Origin: Fidelibacterota bacterium
Lineage (GTDB): Bacteria > Marinisomatota > Marinisomatia > SCGC-AAA003-L08 > GCA-002719095
Direction: 5' to 3'
Assembly: GCA_002705575.1 (NCBI GenBank)
Contig: PAHI01000025.1
Coordinates: 1-64,000 of the forward strand
Length of the DNA stretch: 64,000 nt
Position 1 is the stretch's first letter. Each line of letters opens with the position of its first letter. Positions 8,729-18,552 of the stretch are shown here, in pieces. The translations under genes were made by a program, and so were the position numbers. The notes under the pieces were generated by a model. It saw nothing but the letters and a program-made list of their open reading frames with translations. It was not told the origin of the DNA and ran no database searches.

Positions 8729-9177
8729 AATTAGATAGTTTAACTCCATCTCAAGGTTCAGTTAGAGGAAGAAAAAGAATAGGTAGAGGTAACGCTACGG
8801 GTCAAGGAAGAACTGCAGGGAAAGGTCATAAAGGTTATAAGTCTAGATCTGGGGCCAAAAGAAAATTATATTTTGAAGGTGGTCAGACTCCATTAGCTAG
8901 GCGATTGCCAAAAAGAGGTATGGGAACAGGAAAATTTAATCATATGCAAACAAAAAAAAGTATGCAGATTTTAAGTTTAGCAGATTTGAATAATTTTGAT
9001 GAAAAAAATATTACTCCAGAATTTTTAGCAGAGAAAGGAGTTATTAATCAAAATTTCCCATATAAAATTTTAGGCAATGGAAATGTTGAAGGTCTTAACA
9101 ATGTATATGCAAATTTTTTCAGTAAAAAAGCTATTGAAAAAATAGAAAGTGCAGGAGGAAAAGTTAACTTTATATGA
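8725..9177 (+). CDS. rplO: 50S ribosomal protein L15
   Basis: The 150-residue product has the Gly/Arg-rich N-terminus RGRKRIGRGNATGQGRTAGK and the central FEGGQTPLARRLPKRG found in L15, a late 50S assembly protein. It overlaps rpmD upstream (ATGA) and secY downstream (ATGA), so the three are probably translated in a coupled way. Confidence 0.96.
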   Translation: MKLDSLTPSQGSVRGRKRIGRGNATGQGRTAGKGHKGYKSRSGAKRKLYFEGGQTPLARRLPKRGMGTGKFNHMQTKKSMQILSLADLNNFDEKNITPEFLAEKGVINQNFPYKILGNGNVEGLNNVYANFFSKKAIEKIESAGGKVNFI

Positions 9178-10505
9178 TTACGAAGATAACTAATATTTTT
9201 AAAGTTAAAGATTTAAGGAAAAAGATTTTCTTTACGTTGTCTTTACTTATTGTTTATAGGCTCGGAGGACAAGTTATTATTCCTGGTTTTGCAGGGGTAG
9301 ATGCAATTAGGGATACTATTGGAAGCACTATAAATGAAGGTATTTTGGGTTTGTATGACCAATTTGTAGGAGGGTTCCTATCTCAAGCATCAATATTTAC
9401 TTTAGGTATAATGCCCTATATTTCGTCGTCTATTATTATTCAATTAATGACTGCTGTTGTACCATATTTTCAAAGATTGAAGAAAGAAGGGGCGGATGGT
9501 AATAAAAAAATAATACAATTCACAAGATATGGAACAGTTATTATTGCAGCATTCCAAGCTTTTGGATTGGCTGCATATTTTTGGAGCATTGGAGGAGGTA
9601 ATGATTCCGTTATATTGATTCAAAATTCAGTATTGTTTTATTCTGTTATGATTATAACTTTGGTCACTGGAACAGTATTTGTTATGTGGTTAGGGGAGCA
9701 AATCACTGATTATGGGATAGGTAATGGAATATCTTTGATAATTACTGTAGGTATTTTAGCTGCTGCGCCATCTACTTTTGGAAATTTGTTTAAATCTATG
9801 TATGTTGATCCTTCAGGTTATATGTTGTATGGAATTATCCTAATTGTTTTGTTAGTTATTATTACTATGTTTGTAGTCTTAATAACTTCTGCACAAAGAA
9901 AAATTCCTGTACAATTTGCAAAAAGAGTAGTTGGTAGAAAAGTTTATGGAGGTCAAGCATCTCACATTCCTCTTAAAATACTAACTGCAGGGGTTATGCC
10001 TATTATCTTTGCCCAAGCTCTTATGTTCTTGCCTGGTCTTATCGCTCAGTTGAGTGGTTGGGAATTTTTAAATAGAGTATTTGCGCCAACCCATCCTTTT
10101 TATACTATTTGTTTTGCTTTATTAATAATAGCTTTTACATATTTTTATACTGCTATTGCTTTTAATCCTGTTGACGTTGCAGATAATATGCAGAAGCAGG
10201 GAGGTTTTATTCCTGGAGTTAGACCTGGAAAATCTACTTCAGAGTTCTTGGATAATATTTTAACAAGAGTAACTCTTCCCGCATCTATTGCGTTAGCTTT
10301 TATAGCTATTATCCCTACTTTGGTAAATAGGTTGGGTAGCGTAGACCTTCAACTCTCATTATTTTTTGGTGGTACAAGCATTATTATTGCAGTTGGAGTA
10401 GCTTTAGATACAATGCAGCAAATTGAAGCGCAGTTAGTTAGTAGGCATTATGATGGATTCTTAAAAACAGGTAAAATAAAGGGTAGATCTAAGAGTAGGT
10501 ATTAA
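9174..10505 (+). CDS. secY: Protein translocase subunit SecY
   Basis: The product is 443 residues with about ten hydrophobic segments. Diagnostic stretches include FTLGIMPYISSSIIIQLMTA (TM2 region), GEQITDYGIGNGISLII, and the cytosolic loop NPVDVADNMQKQGGFIPGVR with PGKST. SecY forms the channel of the Sec translocon in the inner membrane with SecE and SecG. It overlaps rplO by four bases and map by one. It is followed by map with no adk gene in between, unlike the E. coli-like or Bacillus-like order secY-adk-map. Confidence 0.97.
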   Translation: MITKITNIFKVKDLRKKIFFTLSLLIVYRLGGQVIIPGFAGVDAIRDTIGSTINEGILGLYDQFVGGFLSQASIFTLGIMPYISSSIIIQLMTAVVPYFQRLKKEGADGNKKIIQFTRYGTVIIAAFQAFGLAAYFWSIGGGNDSVILIQNSVLFYSVMIITLVTGTVFVMWLGEQITDYGIGNGISLIITVGILAAAPSTFGNLFKSMYVDPSGYMLYGIILIVLLVIITMFVVLITSAQRKIPVQFAKRVVGRKVYGGQASHIPLKILTAGVMPIIFAQALMFLPGLIAQLSGWEFLNRVFAPTHPFYTICFALLIIAFTYFYTAIAFNPVDVADNMQKQGGFIPGVRPGKSTSEFLDNILTRVTLPASIALAFIAIIPTLVNRLGSVDLQLSLFFGGTSIIIAVGVALDTMQQIEAQLVSRHYDGFLKTGKIKGRSKSRY

Positions 10506-11248
10506 TGATTAAAATAAAAAATAAAAATGAAATTGATTTAATGTCAAAAGCATGTGGAATTGTTAGAGATACTCTTTTTTTATTAGAAGAACATATTGCA
10601 CCAGGCGTTAAAACTGAGAGTTTAGATTTAATAGCAGAAGATTATATATTGAGCCAAGGAGCAAAGTTGGGCTTCAAAGGTATGTATGGATATCCTGCAA
10701 CTATTTGTATTTCTGTAGAAGATGAGGTTGTTCATGGGTTACCAAGTGAAAAAAAATTACATGAAGGTCAAATAGTCTCAATTGATGTAGGCTCTATTTA
10801 TAAAGGTTTTTATGGCGATCATGCAAAATCTTTTCCAGTTGGAGAAGTAAGTAAAGAAAAGAAAAAACTTTTGAAAGTTACAAAGGAATGTTTGAAAAAA
10901 GGTATTAGTAATGCTGTTTCTGGGAATACTATTGGAGATATAAGTTCTAGCGTGCAAAGTTGGGCTGAGTCTAATGGTTATGGTGTTGTTAGGGAACTTG
11001 TAGGTCATGGTATTGGGGTAAATTTACATGAAGAGCCTCAGATTCCTAATTATGGAAATTCGGGTTCAGGTCCTATTATTCAGCCAGGTATGTGTTTTGC
11101 TATTGAGCCAATGGTTAATATGGGTACTGAAGATGTTTATACTAAGTCAGATGGATGGACTATTTGTACTAAAGATGGGATGCCTTCTGCGCATTTTGAA
11201 CATACGATTGCTGTAACAGAAAAAGGCCCAGTAATTTTAACTCAATAG
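10505..11248 (+). CDS. map: Methionine aminopeptidase, type I
   Basis: The 247-residue enzyme removes the initiator Met from nascent proteins and has a pita-bread fold with two metal ions. The ligand set is visible: VSIDVGSIYKGFYGDHAKSF supplies the two Asp, LVGHGIGVNLHEEP the His, and FAIEPMVNMG plus HFEHTIAVT the two Glu. The length fits the type Ia class without an N-terminal extension. It overlaps secY by one base and precedes infA by three. Confidence 0.97.
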   Translation: MIKIKNKNEIDLMSKACGIVRDTLFLLEEHIAPGVKTESLDLIAEDYILSQGAKLGFKGMYGYPATICISVEDEVVHGLPSEKKLHEGQIVSIDVGSIYKGFYGDHAKSFPVGEVSKEKKKLLKVTKECLKKGISNAVSGNTIGDISSSVQSWAESNGYGVVRELVGHGIGVNLHEEPQIPNYGNSGSGPIIQPGMCFAIEPMVNMGTEDVYTKSDGWTICTKDGMPSAHFEHTIAVTEKGPVILTQ

Positions 11249-11251
11249 ATA

Positions 11252-11467
11252 ATGGCTAAAGAACCAAATATAGAAATTGATGGAAGTATAATTACAGCGT
11301 TGCCTAATGCAATGTTTCGAGTTAGATTAGATAATGGTCATGAAGTTTTAGCTCATGTTTCAGGTAAAATGAGAATGCATTATATAAAGTTATTGCCTGA
11401 CGATAAGGTTAAATTGGAGCTGTCTCCTTATGATTTAAGTAAAGGAAGGATAATTTTTAGGTATTAG
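11252..11467 (+). CDS. infA: Translation initiation factor IF-1
   Basis: The 71-residue OB-fold protein contains [20 protein letters not shown] and [20 protein letters not shown], ending [10 protein letters not shown]-1 occupies the 30S A site during initiation. It lies between map and rpmJ, the common bacterial order. Confidence 0.97.
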   Translation: MAKEPNIEIDGSIITALPNAMFRVRLDNGHEVLAHVSGKMRMHYIKLLPDDKVKLELSPYDLSKGRIIFRY

Positions 11468-11470
11468 TTT

Positions 11471-11584
11471 ATGAAAGTAAGAGCATCAATAAAAAAGATT
11501 TGTAATAAGTGTAAGATTATAAAAAGAAAAGGTGTTTTGCGTGTTATTTGTGAAAATACTAGGCATAATCAAAGACAAGGTTAA
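11471..11584 (+). CDS. rpmJ: 50S ribosomal protein L36
   Basis: This 37-residue gene is easy to miss. It reads [20 protein letters not shown] and ends [10 protein letters not shown]. Cys11, Cys14, Cys27 and His32 form the zinc ribbon of the zinc-binding (C+) type of L36. It begins three bases after infA and ends just before the strong AAAGGAGG site of rpsM. Confidence 0.95.
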   Translation: MKVRASIKKICNKCKIIKRKGVLRVICENTRHNQRQG

Positions 11585-11598
11585 AAGGAGGAGTAATT

Positions 11599-11979
11599 TT
11601 GGCAAGAATATCAGGGATTGATTTACCAAGAAATAAAAAGATAAATATTGCCTTACAGTACATTTTTGGTATTGGAAAAACAAATTCTAAAAAAATATTG
11701 GATAGTGCAGGAATTGACTATGATGTAAGAGTCAATGAGCTACAAGAGTCTCAAATTATTGCAATTCGAGATGAAATTGCAAATAATTTTACAGTTGAAG
11801 GTGAATTAAGGGCTCATAATGGAAGAAATATTAAACGTTTAGTGGATATTTCATGCTATAGAGGCTCAAGGCATAAAAAAGGATTGCCAACTAGAGGTCA
11901 AAACACCAAAAATAACTGTAGAACAAGAAAAGGTAAAAAGAGAACTATAGCCGGAAAGAAAAAAGCTTTAGCTGGTTAA
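11599..11979 (+). CDS. rpsM: 30S ribosomal protein S13
   Basis: The product is 126 residues and begins ARISGIDLPRNKKINIALQY, with FGIGKTNSKKIL and the C-terminal LPTRGQNTKNNCRTRKGKK. S13 contacts the P-site tRNA and the subunit bridge. Start is TTG at 11599, supported by AAAGGAGGAG at 11584-11593; the strong site may compensate for the weak start codon. Confidence 0.95.
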   Translation: MARISGIDLPRNKKINIALQYIFGIGKTNSKKILDSAGIDYDVRVNELQESQIIAIRDEIANNFTVEGELRAHNGRNIKRLVDISCYRGSRHKKGLPTRGQNTKNNCRTRKGKKRTIAGKKKALAG

Positions 11980-12001
11980 TAATTTTATAGGAGAATAAGT
12001 T

Positions 12002-12379
12002 TTGGCTAAAATTAAAAAAAAGAAAACAAGAGTAGAGCCAGAAGGTGTTGCTCATATTAAAGCAACTTTCAACAATACTTTGATTACTTTATCCGATAAA
12101 AAAGGCAATGCAATAGCTAGTTCAAGTGCAGGAGCTTTGGGGTTTAAGGGATCTAGAAAAAATACTCCTTATGCTGCTACTCAGGCAGCAGATAAGGCTG
12201 CCCAAACAGCAAAGGCTATGGGGTTAAGTAGTGTAGAAGTAAAGATAAAAGGTCCAGGTGGAGGCAGGGAGGCTTCAGTTAGAGCACTTCAAGCTGCAGG
12301 ATTAAAAATTACTAAAATTATGGATGTCACACCAATTCCACATAATGGATGTAGGCCTCCAAAGAAAAGAAGAGTTTAA
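12002..12379 (+). CDS. rpsK: 30S ribosomal protein S11
   Basis: The 125-residue product has [20 protein letters not shown], the glycine loop [20 protein letters not shown] and the terminal [16 protein letters not shown]11 shapes the 30S platform. Start is TTG at 12002 with ATAGGAGAA about eight bases upstream. Confidence 0.96.
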   Translation: MAKIKKKKTRVEPEGVAHIKATFNNTLITLSDKKGNAIASSSAGALGFKGSRKNTPYAATQAADKAAQTAKAMGLSSVEVKIKGPGGGREASVRALQAAGLKITKIMDVTPIPHNGCRPPKKRRV

Positions 12380-12394
12380 ACGGAGAATTTATGT

Positions 12395-13006
12395 ATGGCA
12401 AGATTTAGAGGGTCAAGATCAAAAATTTGTAGAAGACTAGAGTTTGCAGCTTTTGAATCTCCAAAATTTGGAAATCCTAGGAAGAATTATTCTCCAGGGC
12501 AGCATGGTCTTTCAAGAAGAAGAAAGTTGTCCAATTATGGGGTTCAGCTTAGAGAGAAACAAAGAATGAAATATTTATATGAAGTTCTGGAAAAGCAGTT
12601 TAGAAATTATTATAAAAAGGCCCAAATAAAATCAGGTCCAACAGGAGAAAACTTAGTAATTTTATTAGAATCTAGGTTAGATAATACTATTTACAGGTTA
12701 GGTTTTGCACCTACAAGAAGAAGTGCAAGGCAGCTGGTTGTTCACAAGCATTTTTTAATAAATAATAAAGTTGTTAATATCCCTTCTTTTCAATTAAAGG
12801 CAGGAGATATTATAAGTGTAAGAGATAAAAGTAAAAAAATGGATATATTTCAAGATTCAATGAGAAGAGTAAAAGGAGATAATCCTACTGACTGGTTATC
12901 TATAAATAAAGCAAAGTTAATGGGTACTTTCGTGAGTCTTCCTGAAAGATCGCAGATTGAAGAACCTTTTGATGAGCAATTAGTTGTAGAATTGTATTCT
13001 AAGTAA
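12395..13006 (+). CDS. rpsD: 30S ribosomal protein S4
   Basis: The 203-residue product contains the S4 domain at about residues 93-155 (LESRLDNTIYRLGFAPTRRS and RQLVVHKHFLINNKVVNIPS). S4 nucleates 30S assembly and represses the alpha operon in E. coli. CGGAGAA at 12381 precedes ATG 12395. A second, out-of-frame ATG at 12391 should be ignored. Confidence 0.97.
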   Translation: MARFRGSRSKICRRLEFAAFESPKFGNPRKNYSPGQHGLSRRRKLSNYGVQLREKQRMKYLYEVLEKQFRNYYKKAQIKSGPTGENLVILLESRLDNTIYRLGFAPTRRSARQLVVHKHFLINNKVVNIPSFQLKAGDIISVRDKSKKMDIFQDSMRRVKGDNPTDWLSINKAKLMGTFVSLPERSQIEEPFDEQLVVELYSK

Positions 13007-13021
13007 TTAATGGAGAAAGAA

Positions 13022-13993
13022 ATGAGTAAAGAAAAATATTTTAATGATATTTCAGTAGATATATCAGATGATAATGATACATATGCAAAGGTAGTTGCAG
13101 AACCATTTGAGAGAGGTTATGCTACAACTCTTGGCAATTCATTAAGAAGAATTTTATTGACTTCAATACCAGGTGCTGCAGTTACCTCTGTTAAAATTGA
13201 TGGTGTACACCATGAGTTTTCTAGTATTAAAGGTGTTGTAGAGGATGTTTCTCAAATTATTCAAAATTTAAAGAAAGTTAGGTTTGCTCTAAATGATTTT
13301 GGTCCTGAAATGATTTCTTTTGAGCTTAAAGGTCCTTGTAAATTTAAAGCAAAGGAAATAAATAGCCATACAACTCAATTTCAGGTTCTAAATGAAGATT
13401 TACTAATAGCGAATTTGACAGATAAAATCACTCTTAAGTTTGATTTAAGAATTGCAAGAGGAAAAGGTTATGTTCATTCTGAGAAAAACAGAAAAGCTGA
13501 TGATGTTATTGGGGTTATTCCTGTAGATTCTTTGTTTAATCCTATTACAAATGTATCTTGGAAAGTGGAGCCCATAGCAACTTCTACAGAAGAACATGAA
13601 AGGCTTATTATGGAGGTGCATTCTGATGGTTCAACTTCTCCAAAAGATGCTATAAATCACTCTGCAAATATTGCTAGGCAACATCTAGCTTTTTTTATGT
13701 TTAATGAATCTTCAAGTATAAAGGCTGTTAATGAAGAAGAGATTAATGAAGCATTAGAAATCAAGAGTCTTCTGTTGAAAAGTATTGATGAAATGGAGCT
13801 TTCTGTTAGAAGTCATAACTGCCTTCAAGCTGCAGGAATAGAGACTATTGCTGAATTAGTTGGTAAAGAAGAAAGTCAAATGTTAAGATATAAAAATTTT
13901 GGTAGAAAATCTCTTACTGAATTAGTTCAGAAATTAGGTGAATTAAATTTAAAATTTGGTATGGATATATCTCAATATTTGAGTGCAGAATAA
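13022..13993 (+). CDS. rpoA: DNA-directed RNA polymerase subunit alpha
   Basis: The 323-residue product has the N-terminal dimerisation domain (VAEPFERGYATTLGNSLRRI at about residues 22-41) and the C-terminal DNA/activator-binding helix-hairpin-helix domain (SVRSHNCLQAAGIETIAELV and GRKSLTELVQKL). The stretch GGAGAAAG at 13012-13019 favours ATG 13022 as start; an in-frame ATG at 13010 would add four residues but would itself lie inside this site. The gene follows rpsD and precedes rplQ, the standard alpha operon. Confidence 0.96.
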   Translation: MSKEKYFNDISVDISDDNDTYAKVVAEPFERGYATTLGNSLRRILLTSIPGAAVTSVKIDGVHHEFSSIKGVVEDVSQIIQNLKKVRFALNDFGPEMISFELKGPCKFKAKEINSHTTQFQVLNEDLLIANLTDKITLKFDLRIARGKGYVHSEKNRKADDVIGVIPVDSLFNPITNVSWKVEPIATSTEEHERLIMEVHSDGSTSPKDAINHSANIARQHLAFFMFNESSSIKAVNEEEINEALEIKSLLLKSIDEMELSVRSHNCLQAAGIETIAELVGKEESQMLRYKNFGRKSLTELVQKLGELNLKFGMDISQYLSAE

Positions 13994-13995
13994 TT

Positions 13996-14415
13996 ATGAG
14001 GCATTTAAAAAAAGGAAGAAAATTAAATAGAACAAATACTCATAGAGCATCTATGATTAGTAATTTGGCTTCATCATTGGTTTTTCATAAGAGGATTAGA
14101 ACAACACTTCCTAAAGCTAAAACATTAAAGCCTTTTATTGAAAGATTAGTGACATATTCAAAATATAATGATAAAGTTCATGGGCGAAGATTGATAATTA
14201 GTAGAATAACTGGAAGTAATAGAAAGAAGGTTGCAGATTTATTAATTCATGATATTGCTCCACAGTATAATTCTAGAGATGGTGGATATACAAGAATAAT
14301 TAAATTAGAAAATAGAAAAAATGACAACGCTGAAATGTGTTTTATAGAATTTGTTAAATTGATAACTGTTACTAATAAAACAGAAGATGAAAAGAGTAAA
14401 GAAACCAAAGAATAA
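13996..14415 (+). CDS. rplQ: 50S ribosomal protein L17
   Basis: The product is 139 residues and begins MRHLKKGRKLNRTNTHRASM, the invariant L17 start, with ISRITGSNRKKVADLLIHDI later. It ends with a charged tail (NKTEDEKSKETKE) beyond the usual core. It begins two bases after rpoA and ends three bases before the next gene, with no terminator between. Confidence 0.96.
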   Translation: MRHLKKGRKLNRTNTHRASMISNLASSLVFHKRIRTTLPKAKTLKPFIERLVTYSKYNDKVHGRRLIISRITGSNRKKVADLLIHDIAPQYNSRDGGYTRIIKLENRKNDNAEMCFIEFVKLITVTNKTEDEKSKETKE

Positions 14416-14418
14416 AAT

Positions 14419-15612
14419 GTGAATATTCTAGAAAAAGTTAAGGTTTTAATTAAAGAAGTGAAAATCAATTTTTTGAATGGTGTGATTTTCACTTTTTTAT
14501 TTTCTATATCTATAGCAGATGATTTTGATACATGTATATGGATAAAAGCGGATTCAATGAAAAGTAAAAAATCTATTCAAGAAGCATTATTATTTGCATA
14601 TGAAAATAATTTTCAAAAAGTGTTTGTACAGCGTCGTTACAGAGGCGATGCTTTTTATAATTCAGATATAGTGCCTAAAAGCAGTTTGATTGGTAAGGAT
14701 TTTGATCCTCTTAGTTATGCAGTAGAGCTTTCAAATTCGTTAGGTTTAGAAATACATGCGTGGGTAAATGTGTATATATTATGGTCTAGTAATTATGAGC
14801 CTCAAAACAAAAATCATGTTTATTATAAAAAAAAGGATTGGATGGAGTACAATATTAATGGAAAATCAGACTTTGAGATTGATCTTGATGTCCCTCAATC
14901 TAGTAATTGGGAAGGGATATTCATATCTCCTCTTCATCCTGAAGTAAATTCATATTTGATTAATGTGTATTCAGAAATAGTTAATAAATACGATGTTTAT
15001 GGTTTGCACTTAGACTATATACGGTTTCAGGATGATGTTTATGGATATAATAAAGTTGGTAGGAAGATTTTTGAGAATAAATACAAATTTGATCCTTTAG
15101 ATATTGAAAGAGATATTATTTCTACAAAATATGGATGGAGTAAAACTGAAATTGATTCTATTAAGAAAATATGGGTTAATTATAAGTTAGAAAGTATAAA
15201 TAGCTTATTAATTGAAATTAGAGATTATATTAATAGTTCTAATAAAAACATACAATTAAGTGCTGCAGTTAAAAGTAATCCTGTTTTAGCTAAAAAGAAG
15301 TGGTCTCAAGATTGGGCTTTATGGATAAATGAAGAGCTTTTAGATTTTGCAGTTGTAATGAATTATACTCCAGATATTATTAATTTTGGTAATTCTATTG
15401 AAATTATAAAGGAAGAAATAGATGATAATTATTCTAATAGAATAATTATGGGAATAGGTATATATAATCAGGATTCTAATAGCATAGCAAATCAAGTGTA
15501 TTTGTCTTACCTTTATAAATTTGGTGGTGTAAGTTTCTTTTCATATGATAACAGAAAAGATGACTTTGGATGGTATGACAATATTATAAAAACTTTAGAA
15601 GGGATCAAGTAA
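14419..15612 (+). CDS. Secreted glycosyl-hydrolase-like protein, GHL10 / DUF187 type
   Basis: The 397-residue product resembles the glycosyl-hydrolase-like 10 family (TIM barrel, YngK-like). The family stretches are HAWVNVY at 113-119 and GLHLDYIRF at 195-203, with MDYTP-like NYTPD near residue 314. Hydrophobic residues 19-33 followed by ADD look like a signal peptide, so the enzyme probably acts in the periplasm or outside. The substrate is unknown; some relatives are linked to peptidoglycan or surface polysaccharide. The start is GTG at 14419; ATG at 14417 is immediately followed by a stop. The gene is attached to the end of the ribosomal operon with a three-base gap and precedes hutU by four bases. 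Confidence 0.75.
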   Translation: MNILEKVKVLIKEVKINFLNGVIFTFLFSISIADDFDTCIWIKADSMKSKKSIQEALLFAYENNFQKVFVQRRYRGDAFYNSDIVPKSSLIGKDFDPLSYAVELSNSLGLEIHAWVNVYILWSSNYEPQNKNHVYYKKKDWMEYNINGKSDFEIDLDVPQSSNWEGIFISPLHPEVNSYLINVYSEIVNKYDVYGLHLDYIRFQDDVYGYNKVGRKIFENKYKFDPLDIERDIISTKYGWSKTEIDSIKKIWVNYKLESINSLLIEIRDYINSSNKNIQLSAAVKSNPVLAKKKWSQDWALWINEELLDFAVVMNYTPDIINFGNSIEIIKEEIDDNYSNRIIMGIGIYNQDSNSIANQVYLSYLYKFGGVSFFSYDNRKDDFGWYDNIIKTLEGIK

Positions 15613-15616
15613 TTAA

Positions 15617-17275
15617 ATGAAAATAAAGAAAAATATAAAATCTCCAATAGGTATAAAATTAAATTGTAAAGGTTGGCATCAAGAAGCAGCATATAGAATG
15701 ATTCAAAACAATTTAGATTTAGAGGTTGCAGAAAATCCAGATGAGTTGATAGTTTATGGAGGTTTAGGTAAGGCAGCAAGGAATTGGGATTGTTATTATA
15801 AAATTTTAGAATCACTTAAAAGTCTTGAAAATGATGAGACACTATTAATTCAGTCAGGTAAACCTGTAGCTATATTTAAAACACATTCATACTCTCCTAG
15901 GGTTTTAATTTCTAATTCTATGCTTGTTCCTGATTGGGCTAATTGGGATTATTTTAGAGATTTAGATAGTAAAGGATTAATAATGTATGGGCAAATGACT
16001 GCAGGTAGCTGGATATATATTGGCTCTCAAGGTATTGTACAAGGTACTTATGAAACATTAGCTGAAATTGCTAGGAGACATTTTAATGGTACTTTAAAAG
16101 GAACAATTACATTAACTGCAGGCTTGGGTGGTATGGGTGGAGCTCAGCCTTTGGCTGTGACAATGAATGAAGGTGTGAATATTACCGTAGAGGTTGATCT
16201 TGATAGAATAAAAAAAAGAATTAATACCAAATATTTAGATGTTTATTTTGAAAATTTTGATAATGCAATAGAATGTGCTTTAGATGCAAAAAAAAATAAA
16301 AAAGCTTTATCAATTGGTCTTTTAGGCAATGCAGCTGATATATATCCTAAATTTTTAGATAAAAATATTTTGCCCGATATTGTCACCGATCAAACTTCAG
16401 CTCATGATGAGCTAATTGGGTATGTTCCATTTGGTTTTAGTCTTGAAGAAGCAATAGAATTACGAAAAAGAAATCCAGAAGAATATAAGAAAAAGAGTTT
16501 TAGTTCAATGGCTGTTCATGTTAAATCAATGCTAGATATGCAAAAAAAAGGATCAGTAGTTTTTGATTATGGAAATAATATTAGAGGTCAGGCAAAAAAT
16601 AAAGGAGGTATTCAGGATGCGTTTAAAATCCCAGGTTTTGTTCCTGAATATATAAGACCGTTGTTTTGCAAAGGTAAAGGACCATTTAGATGGGTTGCAT
16701 TATCTGGTGATCCTGAAGATATTTATAAAACTGATAAAAAGGTCTTAGAGCTTTTTCCAAAGGATAAAGCTTTAAAAAGATGGATAAAAATGGCTCAAGA
16801 AAAAATTAAATTTCAAGGGCTTCCTGCTAGGATATGTTGGTTGGGTTATAAAGAAAGGAATGTTTTTGCTGAAGCTATTAATGATATGGTTGCTTCAGGT
16901 GAGCTGAAAGCTCCTATTGTTATAGGAAGAGATCATTTAGATTGTGGTTCTGTTGCATCTCCTAATAGGGAAACAGAAAAAATGAAAGATGGGTCTGATG
17001 CTATTGCAGATTGGCCTATTTTAAATGCTTTACTAAGTACATCAAGCGGTTCTAGCTGGACTTCTGTACATCATGGAGGAGGTGTTGGTATGGGATTATC
17101 AATTCATTCAGGTTTAGTTATAGTTGCAGATGGAACAAAAGAGACTAGAAATCGATTGACGCGTGTTCTTACAAATGATCCTGGTATAGGAGTTGCGCGA
17201 CATGTAGATGCAGGATATGATGATGCTAGAGTCGTTGCAGTTTCAAAAGACCTGAAGATTCCATTTATTAAATGA
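15617..17275 (+). CDS. hutU: Urocanate hydratase
   Basis: The 552-residue product matches urocanase in length and motifs. Urocanase adds water to urocanate to give imidazolonepropionate, step two of histidine degradation, using tightly bound NAD. Seen here are [15 protein letters not shown] near the N-terminus, the glycine-rich [16 protein letters not shown], the NAD-region [10 protein letters not shown], and [17 protein letters not shown] with the catalytic-region Cys443. It overlaps hutI by four bases (ATGA). No histidine ammonia-lyase gene (hutH) lies in the window, so the first step must be encoded elsewhere. Confidence 0.96.
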   Translation: MKIKKNIKSPIGIKLNCKGWHQEAAYRMIQNNLDLEVAENPDELIVYGGLGKAARNWDCYYKILESLKSLENDETLLIQSGKPVAIFKTHSYSPRVLISNSMLVPDWANWDYFRDLDSKGLIMYGQMTAGSWIYIGSQGIVQGTYETLAEIARRHFNGTLKGTITLTAGLGGMGGAQPLAVTMNEGVNITVEVDLDRIKKRINTKYLDVYFENFDNAIECALDAKKNKKALSIGLLGNAADIYPKFLDKNILPDIVTDQTSAHDELIGYVPFGFSLEEAIELRKRNPEEYKKKSFSSMAVHVKSMLDMQKKGSVVFDYGNNIRGQAKNKGGIQDAFKIPGFVPEYIRPLFCKGKGPFRWVALSGDPEDIYKTDKKVLELFPKDKALKRWIKMAQEKIKFQGLPARICWLGYKERNVFAEAINDMVASGELKAPIVIGRDHLDCGSVASPNRETEKMKDGSDAIADWPILNALLSTSSGSSWTSVHHGGGVGMGLSIHSGLVIVADGTKETRNRLTRVLTNDPGIGVARHVDAGYDDARVVAVSKDLKIPFIK

Positions 17276-18498
17276 AAACTTTAGTAAAAAATATTCAAAA
17301 AATAATAACTTGGGATATAGAATACAAAGAAATTATATCAAATAGTTCTGCAAAGATCGGTTTAATAATAAAAGATGAAAAGATTTTTGATATTATTAAT
17401 CATGATAATTATAAATCTAATGATTATGACAAAATTATTGATGCTAAAGGAGGGGTTGTTACTCCAGGTTTTATTGATTGTCATACCCATCCTATTTTTT
17501 CAGGTAATAGGTCTCATGAATTTAATCTAAGGGTTAAAGGTGAGACTTATCAAGAAATAGCAAATAAAGGTGGAGGTATTAAACATAGTATAAAAAAAAT
17601 AAGACAATCATCTAAAAATCAAATTTTTGATGAATGTATACCTAGAATTGAAAGTTTTTTAAAAAAGGGTACAACAACGATTGAAGCTAAATCTGGGTAT
17701 GGTTTAACTCTTGAAGATGAAATCAAGTCTTTGGAAGTTATTAAAATGTTAAACAAATTTTCAGATTTAGATATTATCCCGACATTTATGGGAGCACATG
17801 ATTTTCCAGAAGAATATAAAAGTAATAAAGATAAATATGTTGATTTGATATGCGATAGAATGATTCCAGAAATTGCTGATAAAAAACTTGCTGTTTTTTG
17901 TGATGTTTTTTGCGAGAAAGGTTATTTTAATATTAAGCAATCAGAAAAGATATTAAAAACAGGCATTGAATATAAGTTAGTTCCGAGACTACATGCAGAT
18001 GAGTTTGTAGATTCTGATGCAGCAAAGCTTGCTGCAGATATTGGAGCAGTATCTGCAGATCATTTAATGTTTTCATCAGATGATAATTTAAATAATATGG
18101 CTAGACAAGGAGTTGTTGCAGTTTTACTACCTGGAACAACTTTTTTTTTAGGTAAAGATAAATATGTAGATTCAAGAAAAATATTAAATTTTAAAGGTGA
18201 GATTGCGATAGCTTCTGATTTTAATCCTGGGAGTTGTACAATTCAGTCTATGCCCCTTATAATGTTTTTATCTAATATGTATTGTAAGTTACCCATAGAT
18301 TTAAGTTTTAAGGCTTGCACTAGTAATGCCGCGAAAGTACTTAAAATTGATGATTCAGTTGGTGTTATAAAAAAAGGTTTTAAGGCTGATATTTTAATAT
18401 GGTCAATAAATAATTTGCAAGATATACCATATTCATTTGATTCTAGTGATAATTGTATTCAAGTAATAATAAAAAATGGAAAAGAAATAAATCTATAA
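17272..18498 (+). CDS. hutI: Imidazolonepropionase
   Basis: The 408-residue product is an amidohydrolase-fold enzyme that opens imidazolone-5-propionate to formiminoglutamate, step three of the Hut pathway. The metal-binding CHTHP motif has His71 and His73; [13 protein letters not shown] and [12 protein letters not shown] provide further family signatures, and the ASDFNPGSC loop is typical of HutI. It overlaps hutU by four bases and ends the + strand run that began in the ribosomal operon. Confidence 0.96.
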   Translation: MKTLVKNIQKIITWDIEYKEIISNSSAKIGLIIKDEKIFDIINHDNYKSNDYDKIIDAKGGVVTPGFIDCHTHPIFSGNRSHEFNLRVKGETYQEIANKGGGIKHSIKKIRQSSKNQIFDECIPRIESFLKKGTTTIEAKSGYGLTLEDEIKSLEVIKMLNKFSDLDIIPTFMGAHDFPEEYKSNKDKYVDLICDRMIPEIADKKLAVFCDVFCEKGYFNIKQSEKILKTGIEYKLVPRLHADEFVDSDAAKLAADIGAVSADHLMFSSDDNLNNMARQGVVAVLLPGTTFFLGKDKYVDSRKILNFKGEIAIASDFNPGSCTIQSMPLIMFLSNMYCKLPIDLSFKACTSNAAKVLKIDDSVGVIKKGFKADILIWSINNLQDIPYSFDSSDNCIQVIIKNGKEINL

Positions 18499-18519
18499 TA
18501 GATAGAGTATTATTTTTTT
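18491..18519 (+). terminator. Possible weak terminator after hutI
   Basis: A short stem ATCTA/TAGAT with a three-base loop spans the hutI stop codon (18491-18503) and is followed by a run of seven T at 18513-18519. The stem is only five AT-rich pairs, so it would be weak. A convergent minus-strand gene begins its 3' end at 18553, which makes a terminator here plausible. Confidence 0.3.
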
Positions 18520-18552
18520 AATTTATAAAGAGTGTAATTATTGATACTACAA

